Notes: generated by a model from the letters alone, not told the origin. 64,000 bases of DNA from an uncultured Corynebacterium sp. (GCA_943913645.1 CALTYZ010000010.1:21991-85990), one strand, 5' to 3'. Counted from the stretch's first letter, positions 26,933 through 38,098 are shown. Numbers and translations are program-made.

Positions 26933-27691
26933 CTAAGGCGCATACTTATCGACGGCACCGCCAAACCGCCGATCACGCCGCGCATACTCCAACACAGCGT
27001 CATACATGTGCTGGTGGGTGAAGTCCGGAAACAGCGTGTCTTGGTACACCATCTCCGCATATGCCGACTGCCAGAGCAAAAAATTCGATGTGCGCCGCTC
27101 CCCTGAGGGGCGCAAAAACAGGTCCACGTCCGGCATGTCTGGCCGGTACAGGTAGCGCTCCAATGTCGCCTCGGTGACCTCGCTGGGGCGCAGCCGGCCG
27201 GCGTGGATGTCGTCGGCGAGGTGGCGGGTGGCGTCGACAAGCTCGGCTCTGCCTCCGTAATTCAGGCACATCGCGAGCGTGAGCCCCGTGTTCTCGCGGG
27301 TGAGCGCTTCGGCTGCTTCAAGCTCGTGCAGGACGCTTCGCCACAGGCGCGGCCGCCGGCCCGCCCACACAACCCGGACGTTTTTTTCATGCAGTTCGTT
27401 GCGGTGACGGTGCAACACGTCACGCGAAAATCCCATGAGGAAGCGCACTTCCGAGGCGGAACGGCGCCAATTCTCCGTGGAAAACGCATACGCTGACAGC
27501 CACCGCACCCCGCCGAGGGCGATGCAGGCGTCAACACAATCCAGCAACACCGCCTCGCCGCGGCGGTGGCCTTCGGTGCGTGGCAAGCCGCGCTCCTGCG
27601 CCCACCTGCCGTTGCCGTCCATCACCAACGCAATGTGGTTGGGGATGAACTGTGGATCAATCTGCGGCGGGGGTGGGACGTGCTCAGTCAT
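26933..27691 (-). CDS. uppS: Isoprenyl (decaprenyl/undecaprenyl) diphosphate synthase
   Basis: A 252-residue cis-prenyltransferase extending FPP with IPP to the long-chain lipid carrier for peptidoglycan and arabinogalactan. [18 protein letters not shown] contains the catalytic Asp, [14 protein letters not shown] the second conserved block, and [24 protein letters not shown] the C-terminal signature (RxSGExRxSNFxxWQ). Full length. Seven bases downstream of recO on the same strand. Confidence 0.96.
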   Translation of the reverse strand: MTEHVPPPPQIDPQFIPNHIALVMDGNGRWAQERGLPRTEGHRRGEAVLLDCVDACIALGGVRWLSAYAFSTENWRRSASEVRFLMGFSRDVLHRHRNELHEKNVRVVWAGRRPRLWRSVLHELEAAEALTRENTGLTLAMCLNYGGRAELVDATRHLADDIHAGRLRPSEVTEATLERYLYRPDMPDVDLFLRPSGERRTSNFLLWQSAYAEMVYQDTLFPDFTHQHMYDAVLEYARRDRRFGGAVDKYAP

Positions 27692-27698
27692 TGCCTCA

Positions 27699-28439
27699 TT
27701 ATGCCTGCTCCATAATGCGCAACGTTTTCAGACCTGCCTCTAGATTGAACTGCAGGTGGGCGGTGGTCAGCCGGTGAATCTGCTCCGCCAGCTGGTAGTC
27801 GACTCGCTGGCCGTGTTCGTCGCCGAGCTTGTGGCCGTGCTGCAACAGCCACATGCAGTGCAACACCTCAGTGTGCACGTCCACCGAGCCGGGCGGGCGG
27901 CAGCGGGCACACACCGCTCCCCCAGCAGCAGCATTGAACGCGGCATGCGGGCCCGGTGCCTCACACTGCGCACAGTTGAACAAGGCAAGACCCCAGCCAG
28001 CGTGTCGGGTTGCCTGCAACATGAACGCGTCAAGCACCAAGGTGGGCTGCGAGCTGGTTTGCACGTTCGCAAGCGCGGCAGCAACCAGGTCGAATAGTGC
28101 CGGATCGGCAGCGTCAAAGGCGAGCTTATCGGCGGTTTCCATGATGGCGCAGGCGGCAGTGTAGCGGTCGAAATCGTCAATCAGCAACCGCCCGTAGTAG
28201 GCGACCGTGTCCGCAGCGGTGATGGTCGCCAGCCCAGAGGTACGCGACGGGTAGACGTGCACATCTACATCGACAAAGGGCTGCAACCGCGAACCAAAAC
28301 GCGAGTTCGACTTACGCACCCCTTTCGCCACCGCCCGCACCACACCGTGGTTGCGGGTGAGCAGCACAATCACCCGATCCGCCTCCGCGAAATCATAGGT
28401 GCGCACAACAAACGCCCGATCGCGCCACGACGGCCGCAA
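27699..28439 (-). CDS. recO: DNA repair protein RecO
   Basis: A 246-residue RecF-pathway mediator that helps load RecA. The N-terminal OB domain is [39 protein letters not shown]. The zinc-binding cysteines are in [11 protein letters not shown] and [12 protein letters not shown] chose TTG 28439 because AGGA lies seven bases upstream; a TTG at 28460 would overlap the end of era by 11 bases and lacks a site. Between era and uppS, the usual order in this genus. Confidence 0.93.
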   Translation of the reverse strand: MRPSWRDRAFVVRTYDFAEADRVIVLLTRNHGVVRAVAKGVRKSNSRFGSRLQPFVDVDVHVYPSRTSGLATITAADTVAYYGRLLIDDFDRYTAACAIMETADKLAFDAADPALFDLVAAALANVQTSSQPTLVLDAFMLQATRHAGWGLALFNCAQCEAPGPHAAFNAAAGGAVCARCRPPGSVDVHTEVLHCMWLLQHGHKLGDEHGQRVDYQLAEQIHRLTTAHLQFNLEAGLKTLRIMEQA

Positions 28440-28449
28440 ACCACGCGTC

Positions 28450-29409
28450 CTAGAACCCAAGACGGCCCAACGCTTTCGGGTCGGTCTGCCAGTTCTTCAA
28501 CACCTTGATGCGCAGGTCAAGGAAAACATTACGGTCGAGCAGATCAATGATTTGGTGGCGCGCCCGGTGCGTGATCCCAGACAGGCGACGCCCACCCGGA
28601 CCCTCAAGAATCTTCTTTTGACCTGGGCGCTCCAAATAGATCACGGCGTAAATCATGAGCCGTTTCGGATCGCGCGGATCATCCGGATCCTCATGCATCT
28701 CATCGACCTGCACAGCCACCGAATGCGGTAGCTCATCGCGCAACCCTTGCAACGCCTCCTCACGAATCAGCTCGGCGATGCGGGTCTCCACATCCTCATC
28801 GGTGATGTGGCCCGCCGGGTAGAAACGCGGCCCCGCAGGCAGCTGCGCAACCAACACATCAACAAGCACATCCAACTGGACCGCCGCAGTGGCCGAAACA
28901 GGCACCACCTCCGAGTCGGGGCCGAGCAGCTCATGCAGCTCAAGCAGGCGCTCCCCAACAACATCCTTCGACACCTTGTCCAACTTGGTCACGATGCCAA
29001 CAACCGGCGCATCCGGCTTCACCGCGCGAATCTGCTCATAGATGTAGCGATCCCCAGGGCCAAGCTTCTCATCGGCCGGCACAGTCAACCCGATCACGTC
29101 AACGTCGGCGTAGGTGTCTTTGACCATGTCGTTGAGCCGCTCGCCGAGCAACGTGCGGGGGCGGTGAATACCGGGTGTATCGACCACGATGACCTGTGCA
29201 TCAGGCCGGTTCACAATGCCGCGGATCGGGTGGCGCGTCGTCTCCGGCTGATCAGCCATAATCGCGATCTTGTCGCCCACCAAGGCGTTGGTCAGCGTTG
29301 ACTTGCCGGTGTTTGGTCGGCCCACAAAGCCGACGAAACCCGAGCGGAAGCCAGCAGGTGTGTCGCTAAAGCCACTGTTGGTGGAACCGTGAAGATCGGC
29401 AGCATCCAT
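28450..29409 (-). CDS. era: GTPase Era
   Basis: A 319-residue GTPase needed for 16S rRNA maturation and 30S assembly. G motifs: GRPNTGKST (G1), TTRHPIRG (G2), DTPG (G3), TKLD (G4); the C-terminal KH domain has ERPGQKKILEGPGGRRLSGI. ATG 29409 is used, with a TTG three codons upstream as an alternative. It shares the region with recO, uppS, ybeY and phoH, all linked to ribosome or envelope maintenance. Confidence 0.96.
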   Translation of the reverse strand: MDAADLHGSTNSGFSDTPAGFRSGFVGFVGRPNTGKSTLTNALVGDKIAIMADQPETTRHPIRGIVNRPDAQVIVVDTPGIHRPRTLLGERLNDMVKDTYADVDVIGLTVPADEKLGPGDRYIYEQIRAVKPDAPVVGIVTKLDKVSKDVVGERLLELHELLGPDSEVVPVSATAAVQLDVLVDVLVAQLPAGPRFYPAGHITDEDVETRIAELIREEALQGLRDELPHSVAVQVDEMHEDPDDPRDPKRLMIYAVIYLERPGQKKILEGPGGRRLSGITHRARHQIIDLLDRNVFLDLRIKVLKNWQTDPKALGRLGF

Positions 29410-29460
29410 ACCGCGCAAGCTTACCGGCGCGCCGGCGCATAAACGCGGCAGGACAAGGCA

Positions 29461-30312
29461 CTACAGCGGCTCGACTTCGAACTGCATGCGCGGGTTGGCA
29501 AAAAACTCCTGCGCCGCAATGAGCGCCAACTCGGCTGACTCCGCATCGAAGGTGGTTTGCAGCAGGTCGAACACCGAACTGGCGGTGCGTGCCAACGCCT
29601 CGGGCGCATCCCCGGAACTTAAGTAGTGGCCGGTGAACAACGCCGCGGTGACGTCACCGGAGCCGTTGCGTTTAAACGGCAGACGCGGGGTGCGGACCAG
29701 CCACTTGCCGGCGTCATCCACCGCGATCATTTCCACCACATCGGCGGGCACATCAGGGCGCGAAACAGAGGTGACCAGCACCACTTTCGGGCCCATCTGG
29801 CGGGCAGCTTCCACCGCGCGCAGTGTCGAATCGATGTCGCCGACCTCCATCTCGGTCAGGTAGCCAAGTTCGAACTGGTTCGGGGTGATCAGGTCGGCTA
29901 CCGGAACCACCTTGTCGCGCAGCAGCGGCGGAATCGTGTCGGCCACGAAACAGCCGGATTTGGCGTTGCCCATCACCGGGTCGCAGGCGTAGATCGCCTG
30001 CGGGTTCGCCGCTTTGATCTCGCTGACTGCGGCAATGATCACGTCGGCGATGTCATCGCCGCCTTGGTAGCCGGACAAGATGGCGTCGATAAGCGAGAAA
30101 GCCCCGCGCTCTCCGACCCCCTCAATGACAGCGGCGACATCCGCAGCAGGGATCATCGGACCTTTCCACGCGCCGTAGCCGGTGTGGTTGGAGTAGTTCA
30201 CGGTGTAGACAGGCCAGACTTCATGGCCGATACGCTGCAGCGGAAACACCGCGGCGGAGTTGCCGACATGCCCGTAGGCGACCGCAGACTGGATCGACAA
30301 AATGTGTTTCAT
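29461..30312 (-). CDS. pdxY: Pyridoxal kinase
   Basis: A 283-residue ribokinase-fold enzyme phosphorylating pyridoxal to PLP. It opens MKHILSIQSAVAYGHVGNSAAVFPLQRIG, with YSNHTGYG (substrate site), YACDPVMGN and LITPNQFELGYLT in the middle and KRNGSGDVTAALFTGHYL, whose GSGD holds the catalytic Asp. ATG 30312 matches the family start. It is inserted between era and the CNNM-type gene, which are adjacent in C. glutamicum. Confidence 0.92.
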   Translation of the reverse strand: MKHILSIQSAVAYGHVGNSAAVFPLQRIGHEVWPVYTVNYSNHTGYGAWKGPMIPAADVAAVIEGVGERGAFSLIDAILSGYQGGDDIADVIIAAVSEIKAANPQAIYACDPVMGNAKSGCFVADTIPPLLRDKVVPVADLITPNQFELGYLTEMEVGDIDSTLRAVEAARQMGPKVVLVTSVSRPDVPADVVEMIAVDDAGKWLVRTPRLPFKRNGSGDVTAALFTGHYLSSGDAPEALARTASSVFDLLQTTFDAESAELALIAAQEFFANPRMQFEVEPL

Positions 30313-30350
30313 AGCAACCATTGTGCGCCGCAGCACGGGCGGTGGCGAAA

Positions 30351-31676
30351 TTAGGGCTGCTCCGCAGGCGCATCTGCCTCGGCGGGTAGTGGCACCTCCA
30401 CCAGCACGGTGCGTGTTTTCACCCGGCCGCGGCGATCGCGCCCCCCTTCGGCGGTATATGTGAGCCCCTGCATGCGTATCGACGACCCCGGCAACGGCAC
30501 CCTGCCCAACTCATAGGAGAGCAAACCCGCCACCGTGTCAACAGCATCACGCACCTCATCGTCATAGGTGAGGTCATAATCAAGGTGGTCTGCCAAGTAG
30601 TCAACCAAATCGTCGAGCGGCAGGCGCGCCTGGACGCGCAAGGTGCGCTGCCCGACGGGCTCAATGGGGGCAGCCTCGTCCTCGTCGTACTCGTCGGTGA
30701 TCTCGCCGACGATTTCTTCCAGCAGGTCCTCCATCGTCAACAGGCCGGCGACCCCGCCGTACTCGTCGATAATGATGGCGATGTGCGTATTGACGCGCTG
30801 CATCTCCCTGAGCAGCACATCAAGGGGCTTGGAGTCCGGGATGAACAGGGGCTCACGCACCACGCGGGTAATTGGGGTGTGCGGGTCGATTGCGGCACCG
30901 TCAGCCGCGAACATGTCTTTAAGGTAGGCAATGCCCACCACATCATCGACTGTCTCCCCGATCACGGGTACGCGCGAATGGCCGCAGCGCACCATCAGGC
31001 GGGTCGCCTGGGCAGCGGTTTTGTCCGCCTCGATCCAGATCATCTCCGGGCGTGGCACCATCACCTGGCGCGCGTGCGTGGAGGCAAGATCGAAGATATT
31101 TTGAATCATGCGCCCTTCGGTGGTTTCCACCACGCCGCGCTCCTGGGCGATGTCAACCATTTCGCGCAGCTCCACTTCGGTGGCGTACGGTCCATCGCGG
31201 AAATCTGCGCCCGGGTGAAACAGGTTGCCAACGCGGATGAGCAGGTTCGCTACCGGCCCGAGCACACGTTGAAAAATGGAGAGGCCTTGGGCGGCGCGCA
31301 GCGAGATGGAATAGGGGTTGCGTTTGCCGGCGGTGCGGGCAAACACGCCAATGATGCCGAATTGCAACAGCGTCACGGTGGCAACGGCGGCGGTGATCGC
31401 CCACAGGTCGGAGGCGATGAGATCCATTGCCAGCATCGCCGCGAACACTGCCGCCATCACATCAAGGATGGTGCGCAGCATCACCAGCGTGTTGACGTGC
31501 GCCGCCCGCTGGTCCACCACTCGAAGCAAGGCGCGCGCCCCGGAGGTGTCGTCTTTGACCATGTTTTCTACCCGGGCGCGTGAAATCGGGGCGAGTGCGG
31601 ATTCGACGGAGCCGAGCAGCCCGGAAAGCAGCAACGCGGCAATCGCGGCCACCGCGTACCCGAAGGTGAATTCCAC
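30351..31676 (-). CDS. CNNM/CorC-type membrane protein with CBS domains
   Basis: A 441-residue hemolysin-family protein. An N-terminal DUF21 region has several membrane segments (FGYAVAAIAALLLSGLLGSVESAL). Two CBS domains (VPRPEMIWIEADKTAAQATRLMVRCGHSRVPVIGE; LDVLLREMQRVNTHIAIIIDEYGGVAGLLTMEDLLEEIVG) bind nucleotide, followed by the CorC_HlyC domain (GLLSYELGRVPLPGSS). Members act in magnesium/cobalt export or ion sensing. It begins one base from the ybeY stop, so the two are likely coupled. Confidence 0.92.
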   Translation of the reverse strand: MEFTFGYAVAAIAALLLSGLLGSVESALAPISRARVENMVKDDTSGARALLRVVDQRAAHVNTLVMLRTILDVMAAVFAAMLAMDLIASDLWAITAAVATVTLLQFGIIGVFARTAGKRNPYSISLRAAQGLSIFQRVLGPVANLLIRVGNLFHPGADFRDGPYATEVELREMVDIAQERGVVETTEGRMIQNIFDLASTHARQVMVPRPEMIWIEADKTAAQATRLMVRCGHSRVPVIGETVDDVVGIAYLKDMFAADGAAIDPHTPITRVVREPLFIPDSKPLDVLLREMQRVNTHIAIIIDEYGGVAGLLTMEDLLEEIVGEITDEYDEDEAAPIEPVGQRTLRVQARLPLDDLVDYLADHLDYDLTYDDEVRDAVDTVAGLLSYELGRVPLPGSSIRMQGLTYTAEGGRDRRGRVKTRTVLVEVPLPAEADAPAEQP

Positions 31677-32252
31677 CTACTTCTCCTCCTTTTGCGCCCG
31701 CATTTTGCGGTCTAGCTCATCGCGGTCCGCCGCTGAGGGGAAGGCGTGGGCGCCGGTGGGTTTCGGCTGGTAGGCAACGCCGCGGGAGGCCAAGGCGTCG
31801 TACCAGTCCGCCAGCAGCTCATTTTGCAGGGCGAACATTTCGCGTTCGTCGTCGGGGGCGACGTGGTCGTAGCCAAGCAGGTGCAGCACGCCGTGGACAG
31901 TCAACAGTGCTAGTTCATGCGCAAGGTCATGTTCGGCCATGTCCGCCTGTTTGCGGGCATACGCCGGGCACAAGATGATGTCACCGAGCATCGCCGCCCC
32001 GAGAGGCTGGGCGTCTGGCCTGCCGGAGCCTGGGGTGAGCTCGTCCATGGGAAAGCTCATGACGTCGGTCGGGCCGTCGAGGTCCAGCCAGCGCACATGC
32101 AGGTCGGCCATGGTGGGTTCATCTACAAGCGTGATGGTGGCCTCAGCCTCGGGGTGAACATCCATCGCGGTCAACGCGTACGAGCACACGTCGATGAGCA
32201 TTTCCTCGTTGACGTCGGCCTCACCCGATTCGTTGAGCACCTCAATACTCAT
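31677..32252 (-). CDS. ybeY: Endoribonuclease YbeY
   Basis: A 191-residue zinc-dependent RNase in 16S rRNA 3'-end maturation and 70S quality control. The H3xH5xH site is [11 protein letters not shown] (His120, His124, His130), preceded by the conserved [10 protein letters not shown] and [10 protein letters not shown]-terminal extension ([15 protein letters not shown]) is charged. Its ATG overlaps the phoH stop by four bases (ATGA). Confidence 0.96.
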   Translation of the reverse strand: MSIEVLNESGEADVNEEMLIDVCSYALTAMDVHPEAEATITLVDEPTMADLHVRWLDLDGPTDVMSFPMDELTPGSGRPDAQPLGAAMLGDIILCPAYARKQADMAEHDLAHELALLTVHGVLHLLGYDHVAPDDEREMFALQNELLADWYDALASRGVAYQPKPTGAHAFPSAADRDELDRKMRAQKEEK

Positions 32253-33304
32253 CTTTCGCTCCTCGTCTCCATGCTCTCGGCTTCATCTTCAGCTTCGACT
32301 TCGCGCTGGCGCTCAAGTTGGCGTTGACGGCGCTCGTAGCGGGCGGCATTTTGCGCGTCGTGACGATCGTAGGCGGCGACAATGCGCGAAATCAGGTGGT
32401 GGCGCACCACATCATCGCCGGAGAGTTCCTGGAAACTGATGCCGTCAATGTCACCTAAAATCCGCCGCGCTACCCGCAGCCCGGAGACCGTCCCACGCGG
32501 CAAATCCACCTGGGACACGTCGCCGGTGACCACCATTTTCGACCCGAAACCTAGGCGGGTGAGAAACATTTTCATTTGCGCACCAGTGGTGTTTTGGGCC
32601 TCGTCGAGGATCACGAAAGCATCACTGAGTGTGCGCCCGCGCATATAGGCCAGGGGGGCGACTTCGATAATGCCGGCCTCAATGAGTTTGGGAATCATCT
32701 CCGGGTCGAGCATGTCGCGCAGCGCGTCGTACAAGGGGCGCAGGTAGGGATCAATCTTGTCGGACAAGGTGCCGGGTAAAAACCCCAGCTTCTCACCCGC
32801 TTCCACCGCCGGACGGGTCAAAATGATGCGTTTGACCTCTTTGTTTTGCAGCGCCTGGGCTGCTTTCGCGACTGCCAGGTAGGTCTTGCCGGAGCCGGCA
32901 GGGCCGATGCCGAAGGTGATAGTGTTTTCGTCGATCGCGTCGACGTAGCGGCGCTGGCCGGCAGTTTTCGGGCGGATGACTTTGCCTTTGCGGGCGACGA
33001 TCTCCTCTCCCAGGATCTCGGCGACTGACTCGGATGCTTCCGTCTCCATGATGCGGGTGGCATGCACCACCGTGTCGGCGGTCACCGGCACACCCCGGCG
33101 CGCCATTGACTCCAACTCGTCGAGCACCCGCACAACGTGGGCGACGTGGGGTTCTTGGCCGCGCACGGTCACGGTGGTGCCGCGGGCGTGGAGGTCAGCT
33201 GCGAGGTGCTGGTTGAGCACGCGGAGGTTTTCGTCGTTGACGCCGAGGACGGACTGCGCGTGGGCGGAGTCCAGATCGATCTTGCGGGTGACAAGTTCTT
33301 CCAT
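32249..33304 (-). CDS. phoH: PhoH-like ATPase/helicase
   Basis: A 351-residue protein with an N-terminal KH-like region and a PhoH ATPase domain: Walker [28 protein letters not shown], Walker [14 protein letters not shown], then [14 protein letters not shown]. It is probably an RNA-linked ATPase that works with YbeY, with which it is nearly always co-encoded. A charged C-terminal tail ([17 protein letters not shown]) follows. AAAGGAG about seven bases before ATG 33304 fixes the start. Confidence 0.94.
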   Translation of the reverse strand: MEELVTRKIDLDSAHAQSVLGVNDENLRVLNQHLAADLHARGTTVTVRGQEPHVAHVVRVLDELESMARRGVPVTADTVVHATRIMETEASESVAEILGEEIVARKGKVIRPKTAGQRRYVDAIDENTITFGIGPAGSGKTYLAVAKAAQALQNKEVKRIILTRPAVEAGEKLGFLPGTLSDKIDPYLRPLYDALRDMLDPEMIPKLIEAGIIEVAPLAYMRGRTLSDAFVILDEAQNTTGAQMKMFLTRLGFGSKMVVTGDVSQVDLPRGTVSGLRVARRILGDIDGISFQELSGDDVVRHHLISRIVAAYDRHDAQNAARYERRQRQLERQREVEAEDEAESMETRSER

Positions 33305-33330
33305 AGTGCTCCTTTGACAATGCCCACAGG

Positions 33331-34071
33331 CTACCAGCGGTCGGTGAGCGCACCGATTGCGCACAGTGCGGCGAAAGCGGCGCTAGCTGTGCGCATCACC
33401 TCTGGTCCGAGCCGGACCGCTGTGGCGCCGGCGTTGGTGAGTTGGCTCAGCTCGTCTGCCCCGATGCCGCCTTCCGGGCCGACAAGAAGCCAGATCTCGT
33501 TTGCCGCCTCCGCTGCGAAGTTGGCGTCTTTGATGCAGTGTTGCGCCTCCTCGTGCAACACCAGTGCTTGCACGCGCGACGGCTGTTTGCTGAGACCTGC
33601 TAACAGCTGTGTGAGCTGCGCAGTAGTCACCGGGTCGTGGATTTGCGGCACCCACGCCCGGCGCGCTTGCTTTGCCGACGCGAGCGCTTGGTGCTTCCAC
33701 TTCTCTAGCTGTTTGGCCTGTTTGTTTTCTGGCCAGCGGGCGATGGTGCGGTGGCTGATCCACGGCACAATCTCGTCTGCGCCGGCCTGTGTTGCCAAGT
33801 CCACGGCGAGTTCGGCGCGTTCGGATTTTGGGATGGCTTGCACAACGTTTACGCACGGGTGTGGCTGAGGCACCCGCGTGTGGGCAATGACGTCACCGTC
33901 GAGGTGGGTTTTGGAGGTGTGGGTGACGGTGATTTCGGCGGTGAGGCCGGCGCCGTCGATAAGCATGACGTGTTCGCCGATGCCGATGCGTTTGACGTGG
34001 GCGTGTTGGGCTTCGGCGCCGGTGAGTGTGCCTGACAGCGGGTCCGGCGCAAAAAAGTAGGGCAGTGACAC
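33331..34071 (-). CDS. rsmE: 16S rRNA m3U1498 methyltransferase
   Basis: A 246-residue SPOUT methyltransferase for U1498 of 16S rRNA. It opens SLPYFFAPDPLSGTLTGAEAQHAHVKRI (PUA-like domain); the knotted SAM site is LLVGPEGGIGADEL and LRLGPEVMRTASAA. GTG 34071 shares a base with the dnaJ TAG, so it is coupled to the upstream chaperone gene. Confidence 0.95.
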   Translation of the reverse strand: MSLPYFFAPDPLSGTLTGAEAQHAHVKRIGIGEHVMLIDGAGLTAEITVTHTSKTHLDGDVIAHTRVPQPHPCVNVVQAIPKSERAELAVDLATQAGADEIVPWISHRTIARWPENKQAKQLEKWKHQALASAKQARRAWVPQIHDPVTTAQLTQLLAGLSKQPSRVQALVLHEEAQHCIKDANFAAEAANEIWLLVGPEGGIGADELSQLTNAGATAVRLGPEVMRTASAAFAALCAIGALTDRW

Positions 34072-35207
34072 TAGCGGCGGAACCGATCGCGCATGCGGGA
34101 GAAGAAGCCTTCACCGGCGGTGTCTTCCTCCGAGTGGACGCGGGCGTTGTCGTTTGAGCCGGCGCGCAGCTGCTCGAGCGTGTCGCGGTCTACTTCCGAC
34201 AGTTCGGTGGGGACAGCGACCTGGATGTGCGCGACTAAATCGCCTGTCTGCTCAGAGCGCACCACTGGCATCCCTTCGCCTGTCAGGCGCACGGTGTCGC
34301 CCGGCTGGGTGCCGGCGGGAACCTGGATCACGGTTTGTCCACCGGCGAGGTTGTCCACGCTGACCTCGGTGCCGAGTGCAGCATCGTACATGGGCACGCT
34401 CAGGCGCAGCAGCAGGTCGTGGCCGTCGCGCAGGAAGTACGGGTGCGGTTCGACTTGCACCTCCACGTAGAGGTCGCCGGCGGGGCCGCCGCCGTGGCCG
34501 ACTTCGCCTTGCCCGGCCATGCGGATGCGCATGCCGCTGGCGATACCGGCGGGAATGTTGACTGCTAAGTCGCGTGTTGCGCGTACGCGGCCGTCTCCGG
34601 CGCATTGGCGGCAGGGGTCTTGGATCAGTTCGCCGAAGCCGCGGCATTTCGGGCAGTCGCGCGTTGTCATCACATTGCCCAAAAAGGACTGTTGTACTTC
34701 TTGGACGGCGCCGCTGCCTTGGCAGTGATCGCACTTGACCGGGGCAGCTCCGGATTCGGAGCCGGTGCCGCGGCATTTGTCGCAAACCACTGCTGTGTCA
34801 ACAGCGACATCTTTTTTCACGCCTGTGTAGGCTTCTTGCAGCGTGATCGTGGTGCGTAGTAGCGCATCGTTGCCCTGTTGCACACGCGAACGCGGCTCGC
34901 GGGCGGCACCGGCCCCGCCGAAGAAGGCCTCGAAGATGTCCCCGAACCCGCCGAAGCCACCGCCGGGACCAGGCCCACCTGCCCCGGCTTGGGCCATGGG
35001 GTCGCCACCGCGGTCAACGATGGAGCGTTTTTGCGGATCAAGGAGTACCTCTTGGGCGAGCGAGATTTCCGCGAACTTCTCCGCTGCCTCTGCAGACGGG
35101 TTCACGTCCGGGTGGTACTTGCGCGCCAACCTACGGTAGGCCTTCTTGATGTCTTGTTCGGTTGCCTCCCGGTCAACACCGAGGATGCCGTAATAGTCCC
35201 GAGCCAA
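34071..35207 (-). CDS. dnaJ: Chaperone DnaJ (DnaJ2 type)
   Basis: A 378-residue type I J-protein. The J domain [35 protein letters not shown] holds HPD; a Gly-rich stretch ([24 protein letters not shown]) follows; four zinc repeats are [24 protein letters not shown] and CRQCAGDG; then two client-binding domains. TTG 35207 is preferred because it yields [10 protein letters not shown] directly, although an in-frame start at 35240 exists. Sits downstream of hrcA, the second DnaJ locus typical of corynebacteria. Confidence 0.95.
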   Translation of the reverse strand: MARDYYGILGVDREATEQDIKKAYRRLARKYHPDVNPSAEAAEKFAEISLAQEVLLDPQKRSIVDRGGDPMAQAGAGGPGPGGGFGGFGDIFEAFFGGAGAAREPRSRVQQGNDALLRTTITLQEAYTGVKKDVAVDTAVVCDKCRGTGSESGAAPVKCDHCQGSGAVQEVQQSFLGNVMTTRDCPKCRGFGELIQDPCRQCAGDGRVRATRDLAVNIPAGIASGMRIRMAGQGEVGHGGGPAGDLYVEVQVEPHPYFLRDGHDLLLRLSVPMYDAALGTEVSVDNLAGGQTVIQVPAGTQPGDTVRLTGEGMPVVRSEQTGDLVAHIQVAVPTELSEVDRDTLEQLRAGSNDNARVHSEEDTAGEGFFSRMRDRFRR

Positions 35208-35236
35208 CGTCTCCCTATTGCCTTTCAGATCAAATC

Positions 35237-36253
35237 TCACTCGCCCCGCAGGATGCGGCTGATATACCGGGCCACTGTAGCTACCTTTTGCATGGTAGCC
35301 GGGTAGTCCATGTGGGTTGGGCCGACAACGCCGAGGCCGCCGAGCGCTTCCGCACCGGAGCCATATGCAGTTGTAACAATAGCGACCCGGGATAATTCCT
35401 CATCTTCGATCTCGCGCCCAATGCGCACGGAGACCTGTTCTAGTTCCTGTGCGCTCGCTAAGAGTTTGAGCACCACAACTTGTTCCTCGAGCGCTGCGAT
35501 CACCGCCTGCAGGTCGCCGGTGCCCTGCAGGCTTAAGTTGCCGGCGCCGGCGATCAGGAGGCGGTCGGCGGTGGTTTCTACCAGCGTGTCGATGAGCACG
35601 GCGGTGGCGCGCTCCACGGTGGGCGCCAGCTCCCGCGCGGCGCGCTGCGGCAAGCTGTTCAAGGATTCGGCGGCGTCACGCATGGTTTTGCCCACCAGGA
35701 CGTCGTTGAGCAGCGTGCGTAGGGCGCGTACGCCGTCGCCGGTGACCGGCGCGTCGAGTTCGACGTTGCGCTGGTCTACCCGCCCCGCATCGGTGATGAG
35801 TACCAGCAGCAGACGTACCGGCGAGAGCGCCACGACTTCACAGTGTTTGACCCGGCTGACGTTCAGGGTGGGCAGTTGCACCACGGCGGCTTGGTTTGTC
35901 AGCTGCGCCAGCAGTTGCACGGAGCGGCGCAGCACGTCTTCCATGTCCACGCCGTGCTCGAGAAAGTCCAGGATGGCCCGGCGTTCCGCGCCGGAGAGCG
36001 GCTTGATGTCATCGAGAGCGTCTACGAATGCGCGGTAGCCGGCCTCGGTGGGGATGCGCCCGGAACTGGCGTGTGTTTGTTCGATGTAGCCTTCGCTTTC
36101 GAGCACGCTCATGTCGTTGCGGATTGTTGCCGGGCTGACTTGCAGACCATGGCGTTCCACCAGCGCTTTTGACCCCACTGGCTCTTGGCTGGCGATGTAG
36201 TCAGCGACAATGGCCCGCAGCACTGCTCGGCGTCTTGCATCTGCGGCACTCAT
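35237..36253 (-). CDS. hrcA: Heat-inducible transcription repressor HrcA
   Basis: A 338-residue repressor of class I heat-shock genes. The winged helix is [68 protein letters not shown]; dimerisation and GAF-like parts follow. HrcA normally binds CIRCE elements; I see none in front of this gene. It lies upstream of dnaJ with 29 bases between and downstream of hemW. Confidence 0.96.
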   Translation of the reverse strand: MSAADARRRAVLRAIVADYIASQEPVGSKALVERHGLQVSPATIRNDMSVLESEGYIEQTHASSGRIPTEAGYRAFVDALDDIKPLSGAERRAILDFLEHGVDMEDVLRRSVQLLAQLTNQAAVVQLPTLNVSRVKHCEVVALSPVRLLLVLITDAGRVDQRNVELDAPVTGDGVRALRTLLNDVLVGKTMRDAAESLNSLPQRAARELAPTVERATAVLIDTLVETTADRLLIAGAGNLSLQGTGDLQAVIAALEEQVVVLKLLASAQELEQVSVRIGREIEDEELSRVAIVTTAYGSGAEALGGLGVVGPTHMDYPATMQKVATVARYISRILRGE

Positions 36254-36264
36254 GGCACCGAATG

Positions 36265-37419
36265 TTACGCGTCTGATTGGATGAGGAGGTCGGTAACGAT
36301 TGCGTCGACAAGCAAACGCCCCTTGTTGGTCACTGCGATACGCTCGCCGGCGGTGAGTGTTCCAGCGTGCACATGCTTGTCGACGCCCCCCGCAACCACC
36401 CCCCGCGCAATTCCCTCCCGCAGCCGCAACCCGAGCATGACCTGTTCAACGTGGCGGGTTTCAGCGGTGAGTGTTTCGGTGCCATCGATCGGCAGTGCCC
36501 CTTCGGCGAGCATGGCGGCATAGCGCTCGGGGCGTTTGACGTTGAAAAAGCGAGTGTCGCCGATGGTGCTGTGCGCGCCCGGGCCCGCACCCCACCAGTT
36601 GCCGCCGCGCCAATACAGCAGGTTGTGGCGGCACTCCCCGCCTGGTTTCGCCCAGTTGGACACCTCATACCAATCAAGCCCGTGCGCCTCTAAGGTGTCG
36701 GCGATGAGTTCGTAGCGCCGCGCATCAACATCGTCGTTCGGCGCGGGCAGCTCGCCGCGGCGGATTTTGCGGGCCATGGCGGTGCCGTCTTCAACAATGA
36801 GTGAGTACGCGGAGACATGATCCACCGGGGTGCTTAGAATCGCCTCCAGGGTGGCGCGCACATCATCGTCGGTCTCAGTGGGTGTGCCGTAGATCATGTC
36901 GAGGTTGATGTGGGCAAACCCCGCCTCGTGCGCTTCGCGGGCTGCTGCGGTGGCGCGCCCCGGTGTGTGACGGCGATCCAACACCTGCAGCACCGGGGTG
37001 GAGGCGGACTGCATACCAAGCGACACCCTGGTGAACCCGCCGGCCACCAGGCTGTCAAAGTAGGCGCGGCTGGTTGATTCGGGGTTGGATTCGGTCGTGA
37101 CCTCCGCCCCGGGTGCAACACCGAAGGTGTCTTTGACCAACTGCAGGATGTGGTTGAGTGCATCGGCGCCCAGCACACTCGGGGTGCCACCACCGATGAA
37201 GACTGTATCTGCGGGCCCAAGGTTCGCGCTCAGCGGTGACTGGGCGGCCAGTTCCAGCTCCTGGCGCAGTGCGGTGAGGTACTGCGCGTGGGAGGTCTCC
37301 ACCTCGCGGGGAGTGTAGGTGTTGAAGTCACAGTACCCGCACCTGGAGGCGCAAAACGGGACGTGGATATACACCCCGAAACAATCCTGTCGCGGATACT
37401 GCTGCACCGGGTCATCCAT
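36265..37419 (-). CDS. hemW: Heme chaperone HemW (radical SAM)
   Basis: A 384-residue radical-SAM protein, once called HemN-like coproporphyrinogen dehydrogenase, now regarded as a heme chaperone. The cluster site is [12 protein letters not shown] (CxxxCxxC), near residues 22-33; [11 protein letters not shown] and [11 protein letters not shown] are SAM/fold motifs, and the C-terminal HemN domain begins near [14 protein letters not shown] 37419. It lies 11 bases from hrcA, as is usual in this genus. Confidence 0.93.
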   Translation of the reverse strand: MDDPVQQYPRQDCFGVYIHVPFCASRCGYCDFNTYTPREVETSHAQYLTALRQELELAAQSPLSANLGPADTVFIGGGTPSVLGADALNHILQLVKDTFGVAPGAEVTTESNPESTSRAYFDSLVAGGFTRVSLGMQSASTPVLQVLDRRHTPGRATAAAREAHEAGFAHINLDMIYGTPTETDDDVRATLEAILSTPVDHVSAYSLIVEDGTAMARKIRRGELPAPNDDVDARRYELIADTLEAHGLDWYEVSNWAKPGGECRHNLLYWRGGNWWGAGPGAHSTIGDTRFFNVKRPERYAAMLAEGALPIDGTETLTAETRHVEQVMLGLRLREGIARGVVAGGVDKHVHAGTLTAGERIAVTNKGRLLVDAIVTDLLIQSDA

Positions 37420-37429
37420 GCGCGCCAGT

Positions 37430-38098
37430 CTAGGCGCCGCGGCGGCTGCGTTTGGCGGCGACGCGGGCGACCACAGCGTCGATACGTGCGCGCTCGACGA
37501 GAAACGCTGGGGGGTGTAAGCCGCGCATGGTGCGGGTAAAGGCGGGGTGGTCTTCGCACACGGTGTCTATCCAGCCGTCAACAGCGGCCTCAACAAGCTC
37601 GCCGACGCGGGCGTAGAGGTGCGGCAGGCTCACAGCACCCAATTCGCGGGCGACCATTTCGGTCTGCTCGAGGGTGTATTGCACGATCTCGCCGAGGTGC
37701 TGTACGACAAGGTCGGTGCGGCTGGTGAGTGTGTCCTGCATGGTTTGCACTGAAAACGGCGGCTGTAGCGGGAAGAGATCCTCCAGGCCAGAGGCGTCAA
37801 GCAGCTCCGGCTCTGGGACTTTTTCCTCCGGGCCCGCGCTGGCAGAAAGCACCCCGGCGCGCACCCCGGAGGTCAGTGCTTGGCGGAGGCCAATGAGTTC
37901 TCCAACCACGCGGCGGGCGTCTTGGCGGGCGTCGTCAACGATTTCGGAGAACTCGGCGAGGCATTCATCGGCGAGTTCACCGTCGTAGTCGGCGATGGCT
38001 TCGGCGATGTGCTCGGTGTATTCCGCAACCTCGTCGCCGATGTTGTAAATCTCCTGGGTGAGTTCACGATGGCGCAGCATGGCGGCGGTCTTGTGCAC
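37430..38098 (-). CDS. Unrecognised helical protein
   Basis: A 222-residue soluble, acidic, mainly alpha-helical protein (LTQEIYNIGDEVAEYTEHIAEAIADYDGELADECLAEFSEIVDDARQDARR; later a TMQDTLTSRTDLVVQHLGEIVQYTLEQTEM helix). No membrane segment or catalytic motif is visible. GTG 38098 is chosen because GGGGG lies eight bases upstream; GTG 38107 directly abuts that run. Ten bases upstream of hemW on the same strand, so probably co-transcribed with it. Confidence 0.7.
   Translation of the reverse strand: MHKTAAMLRHRELTQEIYNIGDEVAEYTEHIAEAIADYDGELADECLAEFSEIVDDARQDARRVVGELIGLRQALTSGVRAGVLSASAGPEEKVPEPELLDASGLEDLFPLQPPFSVQTMQDTLTSRTDLVVQHLGEIVQYTLEQTEMVARELGAVSLPHLYARVGELVEAAVDGWIDTVCEDHPAFTRTMRGLHPPAFLVERARIDAVVARVAAKRSRRGA

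Noticed and set aside
36254..36264. CIRCE element in front of hrcA
   Set aside because: The 11-base gap to hemW and nearby sequence lack the TTAGCACTC/GAGTGCTAA repeat.
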